Of a DNA stretch of 17,560 nucleotides, positions 6,586-13,847 are shown piece after piece; position 1 is the stretch's first letter; the number at the start of each line of letters is the position of its first letter. Origin of the DNA: Flammeovirgaceae bacterium UBA2338 (GTDB lineage: Bacteria; Bacteroidota; Bacteroidia; Cytophagales; Cyclobacteriaceae); the NCBI GenBank assembly GCA_002344795.1, contig DDUM01000090.1, positions 33,520-51,079 of the forward strand, written 5' to 3'. The position numbers and the translations under genes were made by a program. The notes under the pieces are model-generated. The model saw only the letters and a list, made by a program, of their open reading frames with translations. It had not been told where the DNA came from and did not search any database.

Positions 6586-8991
6586 ATGAAGTCTAAGAAA
6601 ACAGCAATCATACTTATCCTAATCGTACATCTATTCTCAGGATCAGCAGTGGCTTTGCAAACGGATGAAAAATTTACGATCAGCGGTTATGTCAGAGATG
6701 CTGAAAGTGGAGAAAGCCTCATTGGGGTTTCAGTATTTGATCCTGTACAATCAAAAGGAACAGTAACTAACATTTATGGATTTTACTCCTTGTCATTGTC
6801 TTCTGCTGAATATACCATTCGATTTTCCTTCATCGGCTATAAAAGCCAAAATGTGACAATACTCCTAAACAGAAATCAGACGTTGGATATTGAGCTATCA
6901 ACAGAAGTATTACAGATGGACGAGTTAGTTGTTTCCGCTGACAAAATGGATAAAAATGTTACCGAAGTTAGAATGAGTACAGAGAAGCTCAATATCCAAC
7001 AAGTAATAAATATGCCAGCTCTCATGGGAGAAGTTGATGTAATCCGTGGTGTACAATTGTTACCAGGTATTCAATCTGCTGGTGAAGGAACTACTGGCGT
7101 GCTCGTTAGAGGAGGATCTGCAGATCAAACTTTGATTCAGATTGATGAAGCTACCGTATTTAATCCATCTCATTTTATGGGTTTCTTCTCAGTATTTAAT
7201 CCAGACGCCATTAAGGATCTGGAAATATACAAGGGCGGAATTCCATCTAAATATGGAGGAAGGTTATCATCCATTATGGATGTAAGAATGAAAGAGGGCA
7301 ATAAAAAGAAGTTTGGTGCTTCTGGTGGAATAGGTTTGATCTCAAGTAGATTAACAGTAGAAGCACCTATCATCAAAAACAAGTCTTCATTTATTGTTTC
7401 GGCTCGCAGGACTTATGCGGATTTATTCGCAAAACTTTCACCTGACACAACAATAAATAAAAACAAGCTTTTCTTCTATGATGTTAACGTAAAAGCAAAC
7501 TATGAGATCAATGACAGGAATAATCTATTTGTTTCAGGGTATTTTGGGAGAGATGTTTTTGATTTTGATGATGAGTTTAGATTAGAGTGGGGAAATAAAA
7601 CGGGTACGGTCCGATGGAACCATCTTTTTTCGAATCGATTATTTCTGAACACAACATTGCTGCATAGCAAGTTTGACTACCTAATTGGAATCGATAGTGG
7701 TGCTGAAAGTTTCAAGTGGACATCAGGACTGGAGGAAACCAGTGGCAAATTAGATTTTACTTTTTTTGCCAACCCAAATAACCAAATAGATTTCGGCTAT
7801 AGTGCCTCTTACCATAAATTTACACCCGCTGTAATTAGTCCATCAGAAGGTTCACTGATTGGCAACTATAGAATAGATGATTTGTTTGCCATCGAACATG
7901 CCTTGTATGTTGGTAATGAACATAAAATATCTGATAAGTGGTTAGTAGCGTATGGAGTTCGTTATTCCTTATTCCAAAATTTTGGTCCAGCCGATATTTA
8001 TACTTATCAAAATGGTAATGATAGAGTGCTCTCTGAAATTACTGACACTACCAGGTATTCGAAACGAGAGGTTATTAAAACCCAAGGTGGGATTGAACCT
8101 CGAGTTTCTGCCCGGTATCAGTTAAACAATACTAGTTCATTAAAAGTATCTTATAATAGAACACGACAGTATTTACAACTGGCATCTAACTCTTCAGCGG
8201 GTCTACCGATAGACAGGTGGGTGCCAAGTGATGCGTACATAAAGCCTCAAATAGGTGATCAGGTTGCACTTGGATATTTCAAGAACTGGAGTGATAATAA
8301 ATTCGAGACTTCCATAGAGGGATATTATAAGAACATGAAAAATCAAATTGATTTTAAAGATGGGGCTGACTTGCTTTTTTCAAAAAATATTGAAACAGAA
8401 ATCCTTTCTGGTAAAGCATGGTCCTATGGGATAGAATTGTTATTAAAAAGAAATATAGGACGAACAACAGGTTGGATAGGCTACTCAATTTCCAAAACAA
8501 GGAGACAAGTTCCGGGGATCAACGGAGGAAGAGCGTATAGTCCTAGGTATGATCGCACCCATGATATATCGCTCGTGGTAAGCCATGAACTGAATGAACT
8601 AATTACTTTTTCAGGGAATTGGATATTTGCCACCGGGAGTGCAGTATCAAGACCAAAAGGAAAATACGAATTTGAAGGACAATCTGTTGCTTATTATGAT
8701 GCGCTTGATCGAAACGGATATCGTATGCCAAACTATCACAGAATGGACCTGTCGGTAACCATCCAAAGCAAGAAAAATATGAATCGTAGATGCAAGAGCA
8801 GTTGGAATATTTCTATTTACAATGTTTATATGAAGAAAAATCCTTGGTCAATTGAATACAGAGATGTCATTAATGGTGATCCCAATATCGATGACACCAA
8901 CAAGGTGGTCGTTCAGTCGAGGGAGTTCAAACCAGTTAGTACAATACTTTTCAAATTGGTGCCTTCCATCACCTACAATTTCAAATTTTAA
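6586..8991 (+). CDS. TonB-dependent receptor 1 (CarboxypepD_reg-like plus plug plus barrel)
   Basis: This 801-residue outer-membrane receptor has a signal peptide at 1-~24, a carboxypeptidase-regulatory-like Ig fold at ~30-105 (SGYVRDAESGESLIGVSVFD ... GFYSLSL ... FIGYKSQ), a TonB-box-like segment MDELVVSA (111-118) and a plug at ~130-235 (LPGIQSAGEGTTGVLVRGG, QIDEATVFNP, GGIPSKYGGRLSS). The rest is a beta barrel of alternating polar/aromatic strands ending in a C-terminal Phe (SITYNFKF). It is shorter than typical SusC proteins, and no SusD gene follows; a DUF4249 lipoprotein does, 8 nt downstream. It should import an unknown ligand using TonB energy. An in-phase ATG does not exist upstream; the ATG at 6581 is in another frame, so 6586 is the best start. 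Codons are clearly A/T-rich relative to the flanking chromosome. Confidence 0.93.
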   Translation: MKSKKTAIILILIVHLFSGSAVALQTDEKFTISGYVRDAESGESLIGVSVFDPVQSKGTVTNIYGFYSLSLSSAEYTIRFSFIGYKSQNVTILLNRNQTLDIELSTEVLQMDELVVSADKMDKNVTEVRMSTEKLNIQQVINMPALMGEVDVIRGVQLLPGIQSAGEGTTGVLVRGGSADQTLIQIDEATVFNPSHFMGFFSVFNPDAIKDLEIYKGGIPSKYGGRLSSIMDVRMKEGNKKKFGASGGIGLISSRLTVEAPIIKNKSSFIVSARRTYADLFAKLSPDTTINKNKLFFYDVNVKANYEINDRNNLFVSGYFGRDVFDFDDEFRLEWGNKTGTVRWNHLFSNRLFLNTTLLHSKFDYLIGIDSGAESFKWTSGLEETSGKLDFTFFANPNNQIDFGYSASYHKFTPAVISPSEGSLIGNYRIDDLFAIEHALYVGNEHKISDKWLVAYGVRYSLFQNFGPADIYTYQNGNDRVLSEITDTTRYSKREVIKTQGGIEPRVSARYQLNNTSSLKVSYNRTRQYLQLASNSSAGLPIDRWVPSDAYIKPQIGDQVALGYFKNWSDNKFETSIEGYYKNMKNQIDFKDGADLLFSKNIETEILSGKAWSYGIELLLKRNIGRTTGWIGYSISKTRRQVPGINGGRAYSPRYDRTHDISLVVSHELNELITFSGNWIFATGSAVSRPKGKYEFEGQSVAYYDALDRNGYRMPNYHRMDLSVTIQSKKNMNRRCKSSWNISIYNVYMKKNPWSIEYRDVINGDPNIDDTNKVVVQSREFKPVSTILFKLVPSITYNFKF

Positions 8992-8999
8992 ATGCACTT

Positions 9000-9800
9000 A
9001 TGATGAAAAAAATAATATTGTTTTTAGGTATAGCCTGCGGATTGGTTTCCTGCCTGGAAGTGTTGGAACTCAATCATGATAATAGCGATCCTGTTTTGGT
9101 TGTCGAAGGGTTGATTACAGATAAGCCTGGGCCATACACAGTTAGATTGAGTACTACTGTTAGTTTCAACCTGAGTCAACGATCTAACCCGGTAGAAGAT
9201 GCAATCGTCACCATATCTGATGACTTAGGCAATCAAGAGATTCTAAATTATGTGGAAAATGGACGATATGAAACAACATCAATGCAGGGTATGATAGGCA
9301 GGACCTATTATCTTGATGTTGCTTATGGTGGAGTTAATTACAAATCACAATCAACACTCCTCCCTGTCTCAGCGATTGATACCCTGTATTCTACATTTGA
9401 AAAGGCTACCCGCTTTATAGAGGGGGGGTATTATTTGTCCATTGGTGCTAAAAGCGCTAACCCGAACCTTGTAAATTATTTTCGATGGAAAGTATACGAA
9501 GCAGATTCCTTATACAATGGAGTGAATGACATTATGGTAGCAAGAGACGATTATTTTGAGGGTGAGTTTGTATTTCAATTTGGATATCCTTTTGAGATTG
9601 GTGATACTGTAAAAGTAGAGATGTACTCTTTGAACAAGGATGCTTATGATTACTACCAGGGATTTGTAACCATACTTCAAAGTGATGGGGGACTTTTTAG
9701 TCCACCTCCTGTCAACGCTCCATCTAATATTAGCGAGAGAGTCCTTGGCATTTTTCAGGCGTGTTCTGTAGTATCAGAAGAGGTGATCATTGCTAAATAG
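9000..9800 (+). CDS. DUF4249 outer-membrane-associated lipoprotein
   Basis: This 266-residue protein has a lipoprotein signal with lipobox LVSC (Cys18). The start is either ATG 9000 or ATG 9003 (two consecutive Met codons). DUF4249 hallmarks are present: VVEGLITDKPGPYTVRLS near 35-51, VEDAIVTISDD (65-75), NGRYET, GRTYYLDV, NYFRWKVYE (159-167), DAYDYYQGF (214-222), and the C-terminal PPPVNAPSNIS...VLGIFQACSV block. DUF4249 proteins are found next to TonB receptors in Bacteroidota. A role as surface partner or lid, analogous to SusD, is plausible but unproven. It sits between the two receptors, 8 nt after the first and 19 nt before the second, so all three are probably one transcript. It contains a run of seven G (9422-9428) in an otherwise A/T-rich gene. 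Confidence 0.9.
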   Translation: MMKKIILFLGIACGLVSCLEVLELNHDNSDPVLVVEGLITDKPGPYTVRLSTTVSFNLSQRSNPVEDAIVTISDDLGNQEILNYVENGRYETTSMQGMIGRTYYLDVAYGGVNYKSQSTLLPVSAIDTLYSTFEKATRFIEGGYYLSIGAKSANPNLVNYFRWKVYEADSLYNGVNDIMVARDDYFEGEFVFQFGYPFEIGDTVKVEMYSLNKDAYDYYQGFVTILQSDGGLFSPPPVNAPSNISERVLGIFQACSVVSEEVIIAK

Positions 9801-9819
9801 CCTTAGAGTTTAATGCCAG

Positions 9820-12195
9820 ATGAATAATATAGCTACAGAGGGAAGGTTCTGGCTTGTTCTATTATTTTTTTGGCTTTTAAATTCACATTGCACTTCACTT
9901 TTGGCGCAAAGTTATTTATTTGGAAAAATAACTGGCGAAGTCTATGAATCTGACACAAACCAACCCTTAGTTGGTGTGAATGTTATTTTGATAGATACAG
10001 AACCCTTGAAAGGATCTTCGACAGATTTATATGGGGAATTCAAAATTGAAAATGTACCTATTGGACGCGTTTCGTTGACGATTTCACATATAGGTTATAT
10101 CAATAAACATGTCGACAATTTATTATTGACGTCAGGAAAAGACCTTTTTATTAAAATATTTTTACAGCCTGCTTTTGAAGCATTGGATGAAATTGTCATT
10201 ACTCCAGAAACAGATAAGTCAAAAGCAAATAATGATTTATCACTTGTAAGCACTCGTTCGTTTAACGTTGAAGAAACACAGCGATATGCAGCTGGGTTTA
10301 ATGATCCCGCCAGGATGGCTTCAAATTTCGCAGGAGTAGCTACTTTCAATGATGAAAGTAATGAGTTGATCATTAGAGGAAACAATCCAACTGGTTTATT
10401 ATGGCGGCTTGATGGTATTGAAATACCCAATCCAAATCATTATAGAGATGGTGTAGGGAGTGCGGGCGGAGGAGTAAGTATGATTGCGAGCTCAGTATTG
10501 TCCAATTCAGATTTTTTCACTGGAGCCTTTCCCGCTGAATACGGCAATGCTTCTTCGGGCGTATTTGACTTATCATTTCGAAATGGCAATAGAGATAAGT
10601 TTGAATATTCTTTTCAATCCGGACTACTCGGAATTCAAGGATCAGCTGAAGGACCTCTTAGAAGGGATAATAGATCTTCCTTTTTATTTAATTACCGTTA
10701 TTCTACGTTGTCCTTATTATATAAAGCAGGATGGCGCTGGGAAGAGGAAGATTCTCTCGATCCTGAATTTCAGGACATAAATTATAAGGTTCAACTTCCA
10801 ACAAAAGCCTCTGGTTCATTTGCATTATTTGGTTTCACTGGATTAAGTAGGACTGGCGAATCTGCTAGGGGACCTGGATCCCATGATGATAAACAGGAGT
10901 TTGAAAGCTATAAAACATCGTTTGCAGGAGTATCTCATACTTACTCATTTAAGAACGGCAAAACGGGTTGGAAGTCTGTTTTGGGATACTCGTATGAGTA
11001 CGACTTATTCAAAGAAGATACAGTGGGATACGACCGAAAGGAATTTAACATTTTGCTCCGAAAGTTTGTGAACAATGCATTTAGATTCAATACAAACCTT
11101 ACTCATAGATTCAATAGCAAAGTCCTGATACAAGGGGGAGTTATTTATTCGAAGTATTGTTTCTCTTTATTAAAAAGAGAGTTTGCGGATAACCAGATTG
11201 ATCTAATGTTAAATAACCGGGGAAGAACTTGGTTTTTTCAAGCTTTTGTACAGGCTCGCAACCAACTGCGTCCTAAAATTGAGATTGTTACTGGCGTTCA
11301 TTACAACTATCTAAAACTTAATGAAGCCAATTCTATCGAGCCCAGAGTGGCGGTTAGGTATTCATTAGACGGTAAATCTAATTTATCATATGGATTTGGT
11401 ATGCATAGTAAAATCGAACATTTCACTACTTATTTGACTTTAGGTACCGATGAGAATACTGGAAGACAATATCCAAACAAGAACATTGAATTTGCAAAGG
11501 CCTTTCATCATGTTGTAGCAATAAATAGGAATGTGAGTGAAAATGTTTCTATTAAATTGGAGGCCTATTATCAATATAAATTCAATGTCCCTGTCGCAGC
11601 AGACAGCGGGTATTATTCCACCATCAATGGGGATGGCCATAGCATTAACATCCCGTTAATCAACGAAGGAAAAGGAAAAGGTAAGGGTGTCGAGTTATCA
11701 ATTGAAAAGTATTTATCTCATGGCTACTATGGCTTATTTACGGGTTCCATTAGCACCGGAACCTATTCAGATAGGGCATCTGTATGGAGAAGTACACGAT
11801 ACAACGCTAAATACATTGCTACTATTTTGGGAGGAAAGGAGTGGGGTGTAGGAAAGAATAAAAGAAATATCATGTCAATAAATCTAAAATTGTTTTATAG
11901 AGATGGATTTAGGATCACGCCCATTGATATTGAGGAGTCTATAAAAAGCGGTAGAGCCGTATTGGACTTGAAAAAAATTTATGACAGTAAAGGGCCAAAC
12001 TATTTCCGAATGGATTATGGAATGTCATTTCGTAAGAATAATTATAAATATTCCTGGATGCTCTCATTTGACCTTCAAAATGTTACCAACCGATTGAATG
12101 TGCATCACCAATACTTTGATAGCAAAGACAAGGCAATCAAGAACACAACCCATTTGGGTTTGATACCAAATGTTAATCTAAAAGTTGATTTTTAA
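9820..12195 (+). CDS. TonB-dependent receptor 2
   Basis: This 791-residue protein has a signal peptide with a hydrophobic core at ~10-21 and probable cleavage after LLA (29), then a carboxypeptidase-regulatory-like domain (~35-115: GKITGEVYESDTNQPLVGVN ... YGEFKIENVP ... ISHIGY), TonB-box-like LDEIVITP (122-129) and a plug (~145-255: RMASNFAGVA, LIIRGNNPTGLLWRLDGIEI, GAFPAEYGNASSGVFDL). The remainder is a beta barrel ending NVNLKVDF with a terminal Phe. A GKGKGKGVEL stretch late in the barrel corresponds to a Gly-rich turn commonly seen in this receptor class, here unusually Lys-rich. The protein diverges strongly from receptor 1 in the plug and barrel, so the pair does not look like a recent tandem duplication and may import two related ligands or two forms of one. 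It is the third gene of the operon. Confidence 0.93.
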   Translation: MNNIATEGRFWLVLLFFWLLNSHCTSLLAQSYLFGKITGEVYESDTNQPLVGVNVILIDTEPLKGSSTDLYGEFKIENVPIGRVSLTISHIGYINKHVDNLLLTSGKDLFIKIFLQPAFEALDEIVITPETDKSKANNDLSLVSTRSFNVEETQRYAAGFNDPARMASNFAGVATFNDESNELIIRGNNPTGLLWRLDGIEIPNPNHYRDGVGSAGGGVSMIASSVLSNSDFFTGAFPAEYGNASSGVFDLSFRNGNRDKFEYSFQSGLLGIQGSAEGPLRRDNRSSFLFNYRYSTLSLLYKAGWRWEEEDSLDPEFQDINYKVQLPTKASGSFALFGFTGLSRTGESARGPGSHDDKQEFESYKTSFAGVSHTYSFKNGKTGWKSVLGYSYEYDLFKEDTVGYDRKEFNILLRKFVNNAFRFNTNLTHRFNSKVLIQGGVIYSKYCFSLLKREFADNQIDLMLNNRGRTWFFQAFVQARNQLRPKIEIVTGVHYNYLKLNEANSIEPRVAVRYSLDGKSNLSYGFGMHSKIEHFTTYLTLGTDENTGRQYPNKNIEFAKAFHHVVAINRNVSENVSIKLEAYYQYKFNVPVAADSGYYSTINGDGHSINIPLINEGKGKGKGVELSIEKYLSHGYYGLFTGSISTGTYSDRASVWRSTRYNAKYIATILGGKEWGVGKNKRNIMSINLKLFYRDGFRITPIDIEESIKSGRAVLDLKKIYDSKGPNYFRMDYGMSFRKNNYKYSWMLSFDLQNVTNRLNVHHQYFDSKDKAIKNTTHLGLIPNVNLKVDF

Positions 12196-12332
12196 TTCCT
12201 AGCAACTAAAGCATGGATAGTGGACAAAACACGGAGCATCACAAGGATTACCCCACTACCACATGTGCCTTTTGATTAATTCCTAAGCTCCACACTCCCG
12301 TGTAAGAAACACGTACTTTCTGAAATTAAGTT

Positions 12333-12388
12333 AATTCTTAATTAGTAGGCATGCATACTAAACTGGATGTCCTCAATAATTAAGAATT
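12333..12388. promoter_or_regulatory. Nested palindromes in a 417-bp intergenic region
   Basis: The gap 12196-12612 has no credible gene. Its main structure is a perfect 12-bp inverted repeat, AATTCTTAATTA (12333-12344) and TAATTAAGAATT (12377-12388). Between the arms lies a second palindrome, TTAGTA-G-GCATGC-A-TACTAA (12342-12361), symmetric over 20 bp except one pair. A smaller hairpin CGTGT/ACACG (12299-12313) precedes it, and a bulged hairpin follows at 12519-12545 (AGGG-tgaa-TTTGC-tatgc-GCAAA-CCCT). No T-tract follows the main structure. It could be a terminator for the receptor operon, an operator or promoter for 12613, a structured leader, or the edge of an inserted block. Confidence 0.45.
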
Positions 12389-12612
12389 GGCCTTTTCGAT
12401 ATGAAAAATCCAATAACACATAATTATTTTCTTTGTGATGGAGCATTTCTCCTCAGTTTTTTGCAAATTCATTACAGCTTTAATCAATTCTATAATTAAC
12501 TCTCTTTAGCATGGGAGTAGGGTGAATTTGCTATGCGCAAACCCTGCTTCCACTTCTCTCTTCTTGGTTATTGCTACCAATTTGTTTTCCAGTCGCTAAC
12601 AGCTATTGACTA

Positions 12613-13302
12613 ATGAACATCAAGCAAGTTGCCAACTACCTCACGACAGAACGCAGTGCCACACCTGAGGTGATCTCCTTTCGTGCCACGCGCAGAGCAA
12701 TTGGCATGCTCGGGGTAGCCTTGCCCTTTGTGCTTTGGTGGGGTGGCCTGCTTATCAATAGCACAGCATTACAACCCTCCATCAGTCACTATTACTTTAC
12801 CAACATGCGCGAGGCTTTCGTAGGTGTACTTTGTGCCGTGTCTCTGTTCTTGTTTACCTACAAAGGTTACAACAAGATGGACAGCTATGTAGCTAATGCC
12901 GCAGGCTTTTTCAGTCTGATGGTAGCCGTATTTCCTACCAACATCATTGAAGGCTATCCGGGGCAAAGTATGGTAGCCTCTATACTGGATACCAAAATTC
13001 ACAACGCCATCCACCTTACCAGTGCGGGATTGTTTTTTGTAACACTGGCTTGCATGTCCTTATTTCTATTTACCAAAAGTGACAAGCCAAAATCACAGTG
13101 GAGTAATGCCAGAAAGAGCAGAAATACGGTGTATAAGGTAAGTGGATGGGTCATGCTGCTGTGCATTGTGCTCATAGGAATAAGCGAGCCACTGTTGGAT
13201 GTTGGAGAAACCAGTAAGATCACCTTTGCCATGGAAACGGTGGCGTTGTTCTTTTTCGGTATCAGTTGGTTGACGAAAGGAGAGGTAGTATTTTCTGAAT
13301 AA
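12613..13302 (+). CDS. Six-helix integral membrane protein, function unknown
   Basis: The 229-residue protein has about six hydrophobic helices (~29-48, 66-84, 92-110, 131-154, 174-191, 203-220) and short loops. A conserved-looking motif, PSISHYYFTNMREAFVG (55-71), precedes helix 2, and ISEPLLDVGET (190-200) follows helix 5. I have the impression that proteins with an SISxYYxT motif before a membrane helix recur in Bacteroidota and Proteobacteria, but I cannot name the family securely. No catalytic residues or transporter signature stand out. The gene begins after the palindromic intergenic region and is followed by 78 bp before the next gene, so it may be its own unit. Codon use returns to the GC-richer style of the outer parts of the window. 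Confidence 0.88.
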   Translation: MNIKQVANYLTTERSATPEVISFRATRRAIGMLGVALPFVLWWGGLLINSTALQPSISHYYFTNMREAFVGVLCAVSLFLFTYKGYNKMDSYVANAAGFFSLMVAVFPTNIIEGYPGQSMVASILDTKIHNAIHLTSAGLFFVTLACMSLFLFTKSDKPKSQWSNARKSRNTVYKVSGWVMLLCIVLIGISEPLLDVGETSKITFAMETVALFFFGISWLTKGEVVFSE

Positions 13303-13380
13303 TTAAAAACTTAGAGCTCAATATTTAAAATTACCCCCAAACTTTTAAGGTTTAATCGTCAACCCCTAACCCCCAAAATC

Positions 13381-13842
13381 ATGAGTGCAATAATTACCCC
13401 CAGTATTCCAGCGAATACTTATCCCACTAATGACACGCTCATTACCATGACCATTGATACAGATGAGATCATGGCTGCAACCACCCAGGAAGCCGTAATG
13501 GCTGCTGCAAGGTTCACAGACAACAGGCGCCAGAGTACAGATGAAGGCCCCAATCACCAGACCATGCTGGTGAAAAATAATTTTGTTACGTGGGTAGGGG
13601 CGGTTCAAGATGTCAAGGACCATCCTTTGGACAAAGTCTTAATTTATGATGTGACGGGAGCGGGCAATGCATGGCAGAGAAAGGAAGCATCAAGTGGACC
13701 AGGGCAAACACATGTCGATGGAAAATCGAAAGGTTCTGGTGCTGCACCGGAGGACTACACCATTGTCTTCTGGGTTTGGAATAACAACCTGGGGTTGGGA
13801 AAAGCCTTTCAGATTGATCCCAAGCTGGGTGTTAACAATTAA
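13381..13842 (+). CDS. Small beta-rich cytoplasmic protein, possibly PixA/AidA-like
   Basis: This 153-residue protein has no signal peptide or membrane segment. Visible blocks are ITMTIDTDEIMAA (21-33), a strand FVTWVGAVQD (68-77), DKVLIYDVTG (84-93), a Gly/Ser-rich turn (104-120), and a C-terminal DYTIVFWVWNN...GKAFQIDPKLGVNN (125-153). The order (an early hydrophobic-IDTD-E/I segment, then strands, then a closing F-x-x-DP-K/x-x-V strand) resembles the inclusion-body PixA/AidA family; this is pattern-based and unconfirmed. The stop is 5 nt before the cyclase start, so the two are almost certainly co-transcribed and possibly functionally linked. The 78-bp leader upstream contains two C-rich heptamers, ACCCCTA and ACCCCCA. 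Confidence 0.8.
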   Translation: MSAIITPSIPANTYPTNDTLITMTIDTDEIMAATTQEAVMAAARFTDNRRQSTDEGPNHQTMLVKNNFVTWVGAVQDVKDHPLDKVLIYDVTGAGNAWQRKEASSGPGQTHVDGKSKGSGAAPEDYTIVFWVWNNNLGLGKAFQIDPKLGVNN

Positions 13843-13847
13843 TATGG

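Noticed and set aside
9000..9800. SusD homologue next to the receptor
   Set aside because: The protein lacks SusD length (about 500 residues) and its helical repeats; the C-terminal and central motifs match DUF4249.
11668..11686. GGAAAAGGAAAAGG tract in receptor 2 as a phase-variation site
   Set aside because: The repeat unit is 6 bp, so a change in copy number keeps the frame; it encodes a Gly-Lys turn and is better read as protein sequence.
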